64,000 bases of DNA. Origin: Methylobacter luteus IMV-B-3098 (GTDB lineage: Bacteria > Pseudomonadota > Gammaproteobacteria > Methylococcales > Methylomonadaceae). Of this stretch, positions 7,413 through 17,074 are shown one piece after another. The notes under the pieces are model-generated. The model ran no database searches, had not been told where the DNA came from, and saw only the letters and a program-made list of their open reading frames with translations. Each line of letters starts with the position of its first letter. Within the stretch, counting starts at the first letter, position 1. The position numbers were made by a program, and so were the translations under genes. The DNA lies in assembly GCF_000427625.1 (NCBI RefSeq), contig NZ_KE386569.1:497376-561375 (forward strand), read 5' to 3'.

Positions 7413-9998
7413 ATGAATGGAAGGTTTTTTATCGAAAACAAGGATCGCCAGCATTGGTTGATAATACGCCAGTGCATTTTTATATGGGTGTTGCTGACAC
7501 TGGTGCTGGCTGTCGTTTTTGGGATCGTCAATATAATCCACGAAGAATCGGCACTGGCCTTCATGCGTGACGAAGGACGGCAGACTGTCAAGATCGCAAG
7601 CCAAACCGTCGCTGAAGAATTGAGCATATTGCACGGCGATATTCTTTATCTGAGGGATCAGCCAGTGCTGCATGACTGGCTTCAAATCAAATCTCCCAAG
7701 ATCTGGCGGCGTTTAGGCGATGATTTGCTGGTCTTCGTCAAATACCGCAAACTTTATGACCAGATCCGGTTTCTGGATGAAAAAGGGCAGGAACGAGTGC
7801 GCATCAGCTGGAACCAGGGACAGCCAGTGATCGTACCGGCTAGGGAATTGCAGGACAGGTCCGATCTTTATTTTGTGGAGCGGGCGCTCGCCCTGAAAAA
7901 GGACGAAATCTATATTTCCTCATTCGATCTCAGCATCGAACGCAATACGATTGAGCAGCCGATAAAGCCCGTGATCCGCTTCGGAACACCGGTGTTTGAC
8001 CGGCAGGGAGAAAAACGCGGCATCATTCTGCTGAACTATCGAGGGCAGCGCCTGATCGACCAGCTCCAGACAATTTCCAGACAAAGTATCTGCAGCCTAT
8101 GGCTGCTTAATGCCCAAGGTTATTGGCTAATAGGCCGCCATCCTGAAGATGAATGGGGCTTCATGTATCCGGAACGCACGAACAAGCTCTTTGCAAACGA
8201 CTATGGCGATGCGTGGACATCTATGGTCGAGCACCCCGAGCGACAGCAATTCATGGTTAACGGCGATTTGTTCACCTACGGCGCAATCTCGCCGAGTAAG
8301 CTGTTTGGAGAAACCGGCAATAGTGTTATTGCCAGCGATGAACGCTGGCTACTGGTCACCCGTGTACCTGCTGAATTGCTTGCCGAGAAATCGGTTGTTT
8401 TGGCCCGGGGGCTCGCATTCACCGCCTTAACCTTGTTATTAGGCGTGGTCAGCTGGTTCATTGCCCACTATCGAGTACGGCGACGACAGGCCGAGGAAGA
8501 TATGAAAGCCAGTGAAGCCCGCTTTCGCGGGCTGGTCGAATCAGCGCCGGATGCCATCGTTATTACCAATCGCGAAGGATGCATTACACTGGTCAATGCG
8601 CAGGCCGCGAAATGGTTCGGCTACACGCGCAATGAAATGCTGGGTCAACAGGTCGATCTGCTGGTGCCCGAGCGCTTTCGCGAGCACCATGAAGATTACC
8701 GCCAAGCTTATACGGCCAATCCGGTAGTGCGGCCAATGGGAATAGGGCTCTATTTGTACGGCCGCCGAAAGGATGGCAGCGAGTTTCCGGTGGAAATCAA
8801 CCTGAGCCCGTTCAAGATGGATCAGGAATTGTTCGTAACCAGCATTATCCGCGATATTACAGAGCGCAAGCGGGCGGAACGGGCACAGCTCGAGGCGCAC
8901 GCCAAATACCAAGAGCTGGTCAACAATCTGCCGGTCGGCGTTTATCGCCAAGCGCCAACGGCGGATGGATCTTTCCTGGAAGTCAACCCGGCCATCGTCG
9001 CCATGTTCGAAGCGGAGTCCGCCGGCCAATTGCAGGCGCTCCCCGTCAGGGATCTGTGCCGGGATCAGGACTGCTGGCAAACATTCATAGACAAAATCAT
9101 GCAACAGGGATTTGTCGGCAATGAAGAGATACAGCTGGTTACCCTGCAAGGGCGCGAGTTTTCAGCCGCCGTCAGCGCCGCCATGAAAAAAGACAGCGCC
9201 GGCAATCTTTATTTTGACGGCATCATCGAAGATATCAGCGAACGCAAAAAAATCGAACGGCATATCCAGCAACTGAATACGGCCTTGCACGATCGGGCCA
9301 TGGTTCTGGAATCGGTCAACCACGAACTCGAAGCCTTCAGTTATTCCGTTTCGCATGACCTGCGCGCGCCGTTGCGCGCCGTGGACGGCTTCAGCCGCAT
9401 CCTGCTTGACGAATATGCCGACCGCCTCGATGACACAGGCAAAGATCGCCTGAAACGGGTGCGTGCCGCCGCCCAGCACATGGCGGCGTTGATCGATGAT
9501 TTGCTCAAACTGTCACGCATCACTCGATCCGAACTGAAACGCGAAGACATCGATTTAAGCGCGCTTGCCAACGAAGTGATCGAGGAGTTGCGCAAGCAGG
9601 AACCGGACCGCGCTGTAGAGTGTACGGTAGAGCCGGGGCTGATCGTCTGGGGCGATGCCCGATTACTGCGCATCGTGCTGGACAATCTGCTGGGCAATGC
9701 CTGGAAGTTCACGAGTAAACGACCCGAGGCGCGGATCGAATTCGGCAGGCAAATGCAGGATGATGAACCGGCCTATTTCGTGCGCGACAATGGCGCCGGC
9801 TTCGATATGGCTTATGCCGAAAAACTGTTCGGCGCTTTCCAGCGCCTGCACGATACCAGCGAATTTCCCGGCACCGGCATCGGACTGGCGACCGCGCAAC
9901 GGATTATTCATAAGCACGGCGGGCGCATTTGGGCCGAAGGTGAGGTCGAACAGGGAGCGACCTTTTATTTTACGCTGGAAGCTCGGGAGGATTTATGA
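7413..9998 (+). CDS. Membrane sensor histidine kinase (periplasmic sensor, two PAS, phytochrome-type kinase core)
   Basis: This 861-aa kinase has a transmembrane segment near residues 15-42, a periplasmic domain of about 285 residues (probably a Cache-type sensor, inferred from size and position), and a second membrane segment near 330-352. Two PAS domains follow (about 365-485, with [15 protein letters not shown]; and 497-615). The kinase core has the phospho-accepting His648 in [18 protein letters not shown], the form seen in Cph1-like kinases, then an N box ([11 protein letters not shown]) and G boxes ([21 protein letters not shown]). All catalytic motifs are intact. An alternative ATG 15 bases upstream exists, but GGTGG precedes the 7413 ATG. 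It is the first gene of an operon: its TGA overlaps the start of the receiver gene by four bases. The ligand is unknown. Confidence 0.92.
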   Translation: MNGRFFIENKDRQHWLIIRQCIFIWVLLTLVLAVVFGIVNIIHEESALAFMRDEGRQTVKIASQTVAEELSILHGDILYLRDQPVLHDWLQIKSPKIWRRLGDDLLVFVKYRKLYDQIRFLDEKGQERVRISWNQGQPVIVPARELQDRSDLYFVERALALKKDEIYISSFDLSIERNTIEQPIKPVIRFGTPVFDRQGEKRGIILLNYRGQRLIDQLQTISRQSICSLWLLNAQGYWLIGRHPEDEWGFMYPERTNKLFANDYGDAWTSMVEHPERQQFMVNGDLFTYGAISPSKLFGETGNSVIASDERWLLVTRVPAELLAEKSVVLARGLAFTALTLLLGVVSWFIAHYRVRRRQAEEDMKASEARFRGLVESAPDAIVITNREGCITLVNAQAAKWFGYTRNEMLGQQVDLLVPERFREHHEDYRQAYTANPVVRPMGIGLYLYGRRKDGSEFPVEINLSPFKMDQELFVTSIIRDITERKRAERAQLEAHAKYQELVNNLPVGVYRQAPTADGSFLEVNPAIVAMFEAESAGQLQALPVRDLCRDQDCWQTFIDKIMQQGFVGNEEIQLVTLQGREFSAAVSAAMKKDSAGNLYFDGIIEDISERKKIERHIQQLNTALHDRAMVLESVNHELEAFSYSVSHDLRAPLRAVDGFSRILLDEYADRLDDTGKDRLKRVRAAAQHMAALIDDLLKLSRITRSELKREDIDLSALANEVIEELRKQEPDRAVECTVEPGLIVWGDARLLRIVLDNLLGNAWKFTSKRPEARIEFGRQMQDDEPAYFVRDNGAGFDMAYAEKLFGAFQRLHDTSEFPGTGIGLATAQRIIHKHGGRIWAEGEVEQGATFYFTLEAREDL

Positions 9999-10432
9999 AC
10001 AAAAAGGTCATTCTTCTGGTGGAAGACAACCCTGACGATGAGGCGCTAACTCTGCACGCCCTTGAGAAAAATAATATTAATCACACGATAGTCGTGGCGC
10101 ACAATGGCGCCGAGGCACTGGATTATCTGTTCGGCACGGGAGCTTATGCCGGGCGAGATCCCCATGATTTGCCGCTGGTCGTGCTGCTGGATCTGAAATT
10201 GCCCAAGATTGATGGTCTCGAAGTGTTGCGCCGCATCCGGGAAGATGAACGCACTCAGTTGCTGCCGGTCGTCTTGCTGACTTCATCGAATGAAGAGGAA
10301 GACCGGCTCAAGGGCTACATGCTGGGCGCCAACAGTTATGTCCGCAAGCCGGTCGACTTCGACGAATTTGTGCGGGCGGCAGGCCAGCTCGGGCTGTACT
10401 GGATACTGCTCAATGAGCCGCCACCCGACTGA
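9995..10432 (+). CDS. Rcp1-type single-domain response regulator
   Basis: This 145-aa protein consists of one receiver domain, with the acidic pocket EDNPDDE at residues 10-16, the phosphorylation site Asp66 in [11 protein letters not shown], the switch region [10 protein letters not shown] and the conserved KPVDFDEF lysine. The one-residue insertion and the [12 protein letters not shown] loop are typical of the Rcp1 family, which pairs with phytochrome-like kinases of exactly the type encoded upstream. Its ATG overlaps the kinase stop (ATGA) and is preceded by GGGAGG, so the two are translationally coupled. It has no output domain, so it probably relays phosphate to the following REC-containing protein or acts by protein contact; that step is inference. 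Confidence 0.93.
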   Translation: MNKKVILLVEDNPDDEALTLHALEKNNINHTIVVAHNGAEALDYLFGTGAYAGRDPHDLPLVVLLDLKLPKIDGLEVLRRIREDERTQLLPVVLLTSSNEEEDRLKGYMLGANSYVRKPVDFDEFVRAAGQLGLYWILLNEPPPD

Positions 10433-10460
10433 CCGGATTTTAGAGCAAGGTGATGATGTT

Positions 10461-12914
10461 ATGCTGAAGCGGGTAGATACCACGCAACCTTTGCGCATAC
10501 TGATCGTTGAAGACTCCGAAGACGATACGCTGCTGCTGGTGGATCAACTGGAGATAGAGGGAGGCCGGTCTGTCGATTGGCAAAGGGTAGAGACGGAACA
10601 GGCTTTAACCGAGGCGCTGCGGCAGCATTGGGATATCGTGCTGTCCGATTATACAATGCCGCACTTCAGCGGCATGCGCGCGCTTGAAGTGGTCAGGCAG
10701 CACGACCTCGATCTGCCTTTTATCTTTGTGTCGGGCACGATCGGCGAAAATACGGCCGTGCTGGCGATGAAGTCCGGCGCGCAGGACTATGTTATGAAGG
10801 GCAATCTGACGCGCCTCGTGCCGGCCGTGGAGCGCGAACTTGAAGAAGCGCAACTGCGCCGCGAGCGACGTCAGGCCGAGGAGATGCTGCGCAAACTGTC
10901 CCTGGTCGTGGAACAGGCGGCCGACAGTGTCGTCATTACCGATCCTGGAGGCCGCATTGAATACGTCAATCCGGCGTTCGAGCGGCTGACCGGCTATACA
11001 CGCATCGAAGCCGTGGGCAATAAACCTTCATTATTGAAATCCGGCCAGCACGGTCAGGCTTTTTATCAGGCTCTGTGGCAAACGGTACTCAAAGGCGAGA
11101 TATTCAGAGGCACCTTGATTAACCGTAAAAAGAATGGCGAGCTGTTCTATGAAGAGAAGGTCATCACCCCTCTGAAGGACGAGCAGGGGCGCGTCACTCA
11201 TTTTGTTTCCACAGGCCGCAATATCACTGAACGCGTCAAGGCCGAAGAAGCGCGCGCCCAGTTGGTCGCCATTCTGGAAGCTACGACCGACCTGGTCGCA
11301 ATCCTTGATCCCAGCGGCTGTTTGCGTTACCTCAATAATGCCGGCTACCGCTTGCTTGGCCTCGATCCCAAGACGGAGATCAGTAAGGTCTGTCTGAAAG
11401 AACTGTTTCCCGAACGTATAACCCATCAATTGGAGAGCGAGGCGTTGCCTATCGCTTATCGGGAAGGCACCTGGTCCGGAGAGACGGCCTTGCGGCGTGT
11501 AGACGAAATAGAAGTTCCGGTGTCGCAAGTATTGCTGGCGCATCACGATGCGGCTGGTGAGGTCGAATACCTGTCCACGATTGTCCGGGACATCACCGAG
11601 CGCAAGCGCTTCGAGGCCGAATTGCAGCATCAGGCTACTCACGACATTCTGACCGGCTTGCCGAACCGGATTCTGCTGATGGACCGGCTCACCGCGGAAC
11701 TGGAGCGCGCCCGGCATGTTAATAATTTTGTAGCCGTATTGTTTCTGGATATCGATAATTTCAAACGGATCAATGACAGCCTGGGGCATGCGGTCGGCGA
11801 TGCCTTGCTCCAGCAGATTTCCGATCGGCTGCAGGCCGCTTTACGCCCTAATGACACGATCGCTCGCCAAGGCGGTGACGAGTTCGCGGTGATAGCAGGC
11901 GATCTGCCACGTTCGGAAAACGTGTTGGACGTATTGCGCAAGATTTATGCCGCTTTCGAGCGTCCAATATCACTGGGCAGCCAGGAAACCTACATCACTT
12001 TCTGCACCGGTATCGCTATCTATCCGCATGATGGCGCCAGTGTCGAAGAATTATTGCGCAACGCCGGCACGGCCATGTACCGGGCTATCGCGGCGGGCCA
12101 TAATCAGTACCGCTTCTATGCGCCGGATATGAACGCTCGCAGCCACGAACTGTTGACGCTGGAGACCGATCTGCGCCTGGCCTTGAAACGCAATGAGTTT
12201 ATTGTCTATTACCAGCCTCAGGTTGAGCTTACCAGCGGCCGCATTGTTGCCATGGAAGCGCTGATCCGCTGGCGGCATCCGCAACGCGGTCTGGTATCGC
12301 CGGCCGGCTTCGTGTCAATGCTGGAGGAATCCGGATTGATCATGCAGGCAGGCGAGTGGATCCTAAGCCAGGCTTGCGCCGAATTCAGAGAAATGGGGCT
12401 TCATGATGTGCGCATATCCGTCAATGTATCGGCTTCCCAGTTCAACGATCCGGAACTGCTGCATAAGGTGTGCCGGGTTATGAAGCAGGAGTGCATACCC
12501 CCGAATGCGCTGGAGCTGGAAATGACCGAGAATATCATCATGCAGGACCCGGCCGCCGCCGCCGAGATTCTGAAGAAGTTACGGGCGCTGGGCGTGCGCA
12601 TTGCTATCGACGATTTTGGCACAGGCTATTCATCGCTGTCCTACCTAAAGCGCTTTCCGTTGGATGCGCTGAAGATCGACCAGAGCTTTGTGCACGACCT
12701 GACCCGCGATGCCAACGATGCGGCCATCGTCGAAACCAGCATCACACTCGGCAAAAAGCTCGGCCTGGAAGTCGTCGCCGAAGGCGTGGAGACCCAAGAG
12801 CAGTTCGACTTCCTGCGTGCCCATGACTGCGATCTGGCGCAGGGTTATCATGTCAGCCGTCCTTTGCGCAAGAACGAGATGATCGATTTGCTGCGGGAAG
12901 GACGGCATTGGTGA
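10461..12914 (+). CDS. Response regulator REC-PAS-PAS-GGDEF-EAL (c-di-GMP turnover)
   Basis: This is an 817-aa protein. An N-terminal receiver (about residues 10-130, Asp63 in VLSDYTMPHFSG) is followed by two PAS domains (about 140-260 and 265-385), a GGDEF domain with intact GGDEF at 471-475 and an I-site RPND five residues before it, and an EAL domain with Glu599-Ala-Leu, MTENI, DDFGTGYSSL, LKID and AEGVETQEQ all present. Both diguanylate cyclase and phosphodiesterase activities are therefore possible. The frame is open further upstream inside the receiver gene, but the ATG at 10461 has GCAAGG ten bases before it and gives a normal receiver N-terminus. Third gene of the kinase operon, 28 bases after the receiver gene; it is the likely output, linking the membrane sensor to c-di-GMP. 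Confidence 0.94.
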   Translation: MLKRVDTTQPLRILIVEDSEDDTLLLVDQLEIEGGRSVDWQRVETEQALTEALRQHWDIVLSDYTMPHFSGMRALEVVRQHDLDLPFIFVSGTIGENTAVLAMKSGAQDYVMKGNLTRLVPAVERELEEAQLRRERRQAEEMLRKLSLVVEQAADSVVITDPGGRIEYVNPAFERLTGYTRIEAVGNKPSLLKSGQHGQAFYQALWQTVLKGEIFRGTLINRKKNGELFYEEKVITPLKDEQGRVTHFVSTGRNITERVKAEEARAQLVAILEATTDLVAILDPSGCLRYLNNAGYRLLGLDPKTEISKVCLKELFPERITHQLESEALPIAYREGTWSGETALRRVDEIEVPVSQVLLAHHDAAGEVEYLSTIVRDITERKRFEAELQHQATHDILTGLPNRILLMDRLTAELERARHVNNFVAVLFLDIDNFKRINDSLGHAVGDALLQQISDRLQAALRPNDTIARQGGDEFAVIAGDLPRSENVLDVLRKIYAAFERPISLGSQETYITFCTGIAIYPHDGASVEELLRNAGTAMYRAIAAGHNQYRFYAPDMNARSHELLTLETDLRLALKRNEFIVYYQPQVELTSGRIVAMEALIRWRHPQRGLVSPAGFVSMLEESGLIMQAGEWILSQACAEFREMGLHDVRISVNVSASQFNDPELLHKVCRVMKQECIPPNALELEMTENIIMQDPAAAAEILKKLRALGVRIAIDDFGTGYSSLSYLKRFPLDALKIDQSFVHDLTRDANDAAIVETSITLGKKLGLEVVAEGVETQEQFDFLRAHDCDLAQGYHVSRPLRKNEMIDLLREGRHW

Positions 12915-12948
12915 AAGTTATAGGCCAATAAAAATAGCCTATGCAGTG

Positions 12949-12983
12949 TAGGCCGGGTTGGCGCTTTAGCGGAAACCCGGCAT
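12949..12983. repeat. Dispersed palindromic repeat (TAGGCYGGGTTGG family), copy 1
   Basis: The unit TAGGCCGGGTTGG ... AGCGGAAACCCGGCAT contains the hairpin GCCGGGTT/AACCCGGC (12952-12981). Related copies occur at 59456-59490 and, on the other strand, near 45225-45260. It lies just after the end of the GGDEF-EAL gene and may act as an mRNA 3' structure. Confidence 0.75.
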
Positions 12984-13036
12984 AGGTGACTATGAAAGAT
13001 TCTTTATAACTGTGAAGCGAATTTATTGATGCCTCT

Positions 13037-13084
13037 GGGCGGATAAATCCGCCCTCCACAGCCGCAGGGTACGCACTGCGTACC
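13037..13084. repeat. Two short palindromic repeats (GGGCGGA hairpin and GGTACGCA palindrome)
   Basis: GGGCGGA-TAAA-TCCGCCC (13037-13054) is a 7-bp stem with a 4-base loop. GGTACGCACTGCGTACC (13068-13084) is an 8-bp palindrome around one base. Variants of the second occur at 14591-14606 and 14855-14869. They lie at the 3' end of the small gene at 13094-13300. Confidence 0.7.
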
Positions 13085-13093
13085 TTTCCAGAC

Positions 13094-13300
13094 TCAGGCT
13101 GTATGACTTGAAACCGAGCAATGCGTACAACCGTTAACCTGCCTGAATAATTGGCCGGCTTTTTTCAAGGCGCTGTTGCAATTGCTGATGGCTCCCAGAT
13201 ATTGAATCGTTTCCTTGGCAGGAAGATGAGCGCAATCCGCTTTATGAACCACATGATCCCCATTGCTTTGAGCATTAATTTCAACGTAAAACTCTGCCAT
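13094..13300 (-). CDS. Small conserved-looking Cys/His protein of unknown function
   Basis: This 68-aa protein starts at an ATG preceded by AGAGG with ideal spacing. It begins MAEFYVEINAQSNGDHVVHKADCAHLP and has a C-terminal NGCTHCSVS. The arrangement His-x2-His-x3-Cys-x2-His (residues 16-25) with a later Cys-x2-Cys-like pair (CTHC) suggests a metal-binding or redox role, but no family was recognised with certainty. I recall short proteins with the HVVHKxxC pattern in other proteobacteria; that recollection was not verified. There is no signal peptide, so it is cytoplasmic. It stands alone, upstream of nothing on its strand, with repeats at its 3' end. Confidence 0.68.
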   Translation of the reverse strand: MAEFYVEINAQSNGDHVVHKADCAHLPAKETIQYLGAISNCNSALKKAGQLFRQVNGCTHCSVSSHTA

Positions 13301-13525
13301 TGTAGATACCTCTCTAGTTTTGTGTTGCTGGAATATGGGCTGGAAAAAGTCAATTCACATAATTGATCCGGCTTGTGTCGAACTTCGAACATTCAACCTG
13401 AGCGATGTTGTAAAAATGACGGAAATAACCTTGAATCCAGGCGAATTTCGAGTTCATTCAATAAATAAGCAGAATTTGTACCAGCACAAATCAGTGGTGT
13501 GACGATTCGTTGAGATTGTCGCTAA

Positions 13526-14494
13526 TCAGCTGGGCGCAAGCAGGCCTGCCTTTACAGTTTCAATCAGGCCTTGTACTTCGCCGTCTGTGATAAATACCAG
13601 ACGGCTTCGGCCATCATCCGATGCTCTGGCTGGCAATGGTATCGGCGGGTAAAGCCGGCCGGCCGAGCCTTGAACGCATAAGGGCTCGCTATTTCCAGTG
13701 GTATAGACTACGCCTTTCAAACGCAGCAATTGGTCGGAATACCGATTGATCAGGTTCTCCAGCGCGGCTTGCAGGCGCGGCCAGGAAACAGGCTGGTCGA
13801 GTTGCAGCGTGGTGCTGCTAAAATCGTGCTGCGGCATCGGCGTATCGGTTTTTAATCGATAGCGGTTCTGTTTCGGGAGCCTGAGCAAGCTATCGGGATC
13901 AATATTGCCATGCGCGGACTGAATCTTTGCCGCTGCCGGAGCGAGGTGATCCAATCGTGCTGTCAGGTTGTGGATTTGCCAGTCTTCCGCCAGATCGGTG
14001 TGCGTGATAATCAGGGTATCGGCCCAGGCAATCTGGGCTTGGGCTTCGGGAAACCGATTCAAGGCATCTTCACCGGAAGTGGCCGAGACCGTCGAGATCA
14101 TGCCATCCAGGCGATAGCGCGATGCCAGCCAGCGCTCTCTTAACAAAGTGTCCAGTATTGGCTCAGGGTTGGCGATGCCGCTGGTCTCGATCAACACGCG
14201 GTCGAACGGCTTCTCGGCTTGCGCCTGCCAGGCCATGCGCAGGTTTTTCAGCAACGGTGTTAAAGCCCCATGTACCTGGCAGCACAGACAGCCGCCCGAC
14301 AAAGTGCTCAACGGCACGTTGTATTGTCTGAGCAATTGCTGATCGACAGGCGTGGCGCCGAATTCGTTGATCACGACAGCCGAGCGGGGCGCATGGCTTA
14401 GCAGGCGGTTCAGCAAGGTGGTTTTGCCGCTGCCGAGAAAACCGCTTAATACGATGACGGGAATGCGGTTGTCCGGTTCGTGAGAGGATGTCAT
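13526..14494 (-). CDS. COG0523 (CobW/G3E) GTPase, probable zinc metallochaperone
   Basis: This 322-aa protein has the G3E GTPase set: Walker A GFLGSGKTT (residues 18-26), NEFGATPVD, the metal-binding CLCC motif (69-72) inside SGGCLCC, the Walker B-like ETSGIANPEP, and the guanine-specificity-like THTDLAED. The C-terminal CobW_C domain runs from about 225 to 315 (LKGVVYTTG). COG0523 proteins deliver metal ions (zinc, cobalt, nickel) to target enzymes with GTP hydrolysis. The neighbouring ZnuD-like receptor and Zur, in the same orientation, point to zinc rather than cobalt. No Zur box was found directly before this gene, and 461 bases of repeat-rich DNA separate it from znuD, so co-transcription is doubtful. 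Confidence 0.88.
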   Translation of the reverse strand: MTSSHEPDNRIPVIVLSGFLGSGKTTLLNRLLSHAPRSAVVINEFGATPVDQQLLRQYNVPLSTLSGGCLCCQVHGALTPLLKNLRMAWQAQAEKPFDRVLIETSGIANPEPILDTLLRERWLASRYRLDGMISTVSATSGEDALNRFPEAQAQIAWADTLIITHTDLAEDWQIHNLTARLDHLAPAAAKIQSAHGNIDPDSLLRLPKQNRYRLKTDTPMPQHDFSSTTLQLDQPVSWPRLQAALENLINRYSDQLLRLKGVVYTTGNSEPLCVQGSAGRLYPPIPLPARASDDGRSRLVFITDGEVQGLIETVKAGLLAPS

Positions 14495-14569
14495 GTGTAT
14501 ATGTTCGCTTTATTAATTGACTGATTGTTATTGCGCTCAGGCAGCTTTTTATCCCATTTGCTGCGCCGA

Positions 14570-14885
14570 GTAGAGCGCTTCATCAGTAGAGTATGCACCG
14601 CATACCTTTTCAATAGTTGTCGGCTATCTTATCTTTGAAAAGGTACGAGACTGTGAAAGAATTCATTTTTTAGCCCAATTAATAACTAACCACAGAGAGC
14701 ACAGAGAGCACAGAGAGCACAGAGAGCACAGAGAGCATAGAGTTTTTAATGCATTGAATTAATTAGCATTATTTTCTCTGTGTCCTCTGTGTCCTCTGTG
14801 CTCTCTGTGGTGAATCACTTTTTAACTTGGCAGGAATAATACTTTCACACTCTCGTACGCATTGCGTACTCTACCGCTATGATCA
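14570..14885. repeat. Nested imperfect inverted repeat with tandem 9-mers
   Basis: The left half holds five exact tandem copies of ACAGAGAGC (14692-14736) and the right half holds CTCTGTGTC twice then CTCTGTGCTCTCTGTGG (14776-14810). Together with outer matching blocks (GTATGCACCGCATACC at 14591-14606 against GTACGCATTGCGTAC at 14855-14869, and TACGAGACTGTGAAAG near 14643 against CTTTCACACTCTCGTA near 14842) the two sides form an imperfect hairpin nearly 300 bases long. It fills the gap between the GTPase gene and the ZnuD-like gene. No reading frame was seen in it. Confidence 0.8.
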
Positions 14886-14955
14886 CCCTTTTACATACGC
14901 ATACGCTGAATACACTACGCTAACCCAACGAAAGTTTCTACGATAAATCATTCAA

Positions 14956-16995
14956 TCAATAACTCAATCTAAATCCCACCTCCGCCCCGCGTCCGGCTTC
15001 CGGTGCGAAATTGCGTAAATAGGACGTTGAATTGCGAATGTTTTGATCGAGCAAATTGTTGCCTTTGGCGAACAGCATCAACTCGGCATCCTTGTAGGCT
15101 TTGATTTTATAATTCGCGCCCACGTTGAGCAGGAAGTAACCGGCGGTTGAAGTTTCAAAGTCGCCGGCGTGCGGTTGGGAATCGGCGCGGGTAAAGCGCA
15201 GGTAACTGGATAAGTCTTGCTTGCTATAATCCAGTTGCAGTCCATAACGCAGCGGCGGCATGCGCGGCACATCGCCGCCATTGACGAATTGCCCTCGGGT
15301 GTAGTCGCTGAACAAGGTCAGGTCCAGCTGGCCATGACGGTTTTCCATCATTGGGAAAATCAGCTTGGCCTCATAACCTTTGAAGATCGCATCATTCTGG
15401 CGTGTGATCAGCACGGGCACGCAGTCGACGACACAAGGATTGCCGTCCTCGTCGACAAATTCGCCGCTGCGCTGCTGAGTGATGTAATCGCTGGCCCAGT
15501 TGTGGAACAGATCGAATTCAGCGCGCAGCCAGTCGGATTTGAAACGGTAACCCAGGTCCAGGTTATAAGAAATCTCTTCCTTTAGATCAATATTGCCGCG
15601 CTCGAAACTGCGAGTAGCATCATGGAAGCCGTTGGCCAGCAATTCTTGGACATTCGGTGCCCGGGAGGAACGGGTGATAGCCAGATTCAGGTTGTTGTGG
15701 TCATTGAGTTTCCATTGCGCCGAGGCCGAGGCGCTGACCGGTGTGTAGCTTAGATCGTTCATGCCCTCCGGCTTGATATCGTTTTGTTCGACCCGAGCGC
15801 CGAGCTGGTAGGTTACTGCGCCGATGTCGAGCGATTCTACCGCAAATACACCGTAGCTGTTGATTTGGGAATGCGGAACGATGCTCTCGCCGGTGAGCTT
15901 TTCAATAGCGTTGAAATCACTGGCTTGTGCCTGAAAGCCCACCGTGCCATACAATGGTCCCAAATCCTGGTGAGTCAGCTCCAGTCGGCCTTCGTAGGAT
16001 CGATTAGTGAAAAACGCACCGGGTTCACCATTGGCTATTTCCGTGTGCTGATAATCGGTGTAACCGAACCGGGTACGCAGGCTCTTGGCAAAGCGGAACG
16101 GGTTGTCCAATTCGCTTTTAAAATCGTATTTATCCTGCCTGAGGGCGATGCGCACGGTTTCCTCATCAGTGCCATCCGGCGCGATGCCGTAATTATTGTT
16201 CAAATTGTTGATCGAAATGCCGGCGAACCCGGGATCGCCGATCCAGGACAGACCAGCTGAGCCGCTAATAGCTTCAGCGCCGGTATTGTTCAGATGACCG
16301 ACGGGATTGTCGACCACAACCAGCGACGGATCGGTGATCGATACAGCGGCGGTATCGATGGCACGGCCGCCGATATCGAGATTGCCGCGATGGCGAAAAA
16401 AACCGTCGAGATGGTAGGCAATGTTGCCTTGTCCGCCTTCCAGCTTCATCGTGGTGCTGGTTTCGTTGGATGTGGAGTCGAAGCGCTGTTCCAGAGCGCC
16501 GCCTAGTAACTTATCCGGCATTTGGCCGGGGATGCGATTGTCAATGACATTGACCGCTCCGCCTATCGCACCGCTGCCATAGAGCAGAGTGGCCGGGCCG
16601 CGCAGCACTTCGATGCGTTCCGCTAAAAGTGGTTCGACGCTGGTGGCGTGATCCGGGCTGAGCGCCGAAGCATCATTACTGCCAATACCGTTATTCAGCA
16701 CCCGCACCCGAGGGCCGGCCTGGCCGCGAATCACTGGTGTGCCCACGCCTGGTCCGAACGACTGGTTGCTGATACCTAGCTCATCTTTTAATGTATCACC
16801 GATGCTGTGACCGGTCTTCATGCTTAGTTCGTCATCCTCCAATATCGTTACAGGTACTGCCGTTTTCAATGGCTCGGCTTGCAAAGGAGCAGTGACGACC
16901 ACTTCCTCCAATTCAATAGTCGATGCTTCTTCGGCAAGCACAGGAACAGCGAGAGATCCTGATGCTGCCAGTAAAATGAATTTTTTGAACATCAT
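14956..16995 (-). CDS. znuD: TonB-dependent outer-membrane receptor, ZnuD-like (zinc uptake)
   Basis: This 679-aa protein has a signal peptide (residues 1-21), a TonB-box-like IELEEVVVTAP segment, a plug domain with TLKDELGISNQSFGPGVGTPVIRG and RIEVLRGPATLLYGSGAIGG, and a beta-barrel ending GAEVGFRLSY with a terminal aromatic residue. The plug sequence and the following IDNRIPGQMPDKLLGG closely resemble the ZnuD zinc receptor of Neisseria (RGPATLLY...GKIPEKMP). ZnuD imports zinc across the outer membrane using TonB energy. A candidate Zur box lies just upstream and zur is the next gene upstream (79 bases away), so Zur repression in zinc-replete cells is the likely control. Zinc specificity is inferred from the family and this context. 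Heme or other metals are the alternatives. Confidence 0.88.
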   Translation of the reverse strand: MMFKKFILLAASGSLAVPVLAEEASTIELEEVVVTAPLQAEPLKTAVPVTILEDDELSMKTGHSIGDTLKDELGISNQSFGPGVGTPVIRGQAGPRVRVLNNGIGSNDASALSPDHATSVEPLLAERIEVLRGPATLLYGSGAIGGAVNVIDNRIPGQMPDKLLGGALEQRFDSTSNETSTTMKLEGGQGNIAYHLDGFFRHRGNLDIGGRAIDTAAVSITDPSLVVVDNPVGHLNNTGAEAISGSAGLSWIGDPGFAGISINNLNNNYGIAPDGTDEETVRIALRQDKYDFKSELDNPFRFAKSLRTRFGYTDYQHTEIANGEPGAFFTNRSYEGRLELTHQDLGPLYGTVGFQAQASDFNAIEKLTGESIVPHSQINSYGVFAVESLDIGAVTYQLGARVEQNDIKPEGMNDLSYTPVSASASAQWKLNDHNNLNLAITRSSRAPNVQELLANGFHDATRSFERGNIDLKEEISYNLDLGYRFKSDWLRAEFDLFHNWASDYITQQRSGEFVDEDGNPCVVDCVPVLITRQNDAIFKGYEAKLIFPMMENRHGQLDLTLFSDYTRGQFVNGGDVPRMPPLRYGLQLDYSKQDLSSYLRFTRADSQPHAGDFETSTAGYFLLNVGANYKIKAYKDAELMLFAKGNNLLDQNIRNSTSYLRNFAPEAGRGAEVGFRLSY

Positions 16996-17014
16996 TGTTC
17001 CAAATTTATAAAAA

Positions 17015-17037
17015 CTAATGTTATATCGTTACACTAT
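17015..17037 (-). promoter_or_regulatory. Candidate Zur box upstream of znuD
   Basis: One half-site (TGTTATA at 17019-17025) matches the gammaproteobacterial Zur consensus (TGTTATA-W-TATAACA) exactly; the other half (CGTTACA) matches at four of seven positions. It lies about 20-40 bases before the znuD start, where a repressor would block transcription. Confidence 0.68.
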
Positions 17038-17074
17038 GGGGGCTATAAATATACAGACACTTTCTCTGCTCAGA

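Noticed and set aside
10290-10460. Upstream extension of the REC-PAS-PAS-GGDEF-EAL frame
   Set aside because: It overlaps the receiver gene in another frame and gives non-protein-like sequence; the ATG at 10461 has a ribosome binding site and a normal receiver start.
13320-13502. 60-codon plus-strand frame before the GTPase gene
   Set aside because: No ribosome binding site, and the translated sequence has no features; overlaps the promoter side of the small gene at 13094-13300.
14692-14736. Tandem 9-mers considered as a CRISPR array
   Set aside because: The copies are directly adjacent without spacers, so it is a simple tandem repeat.
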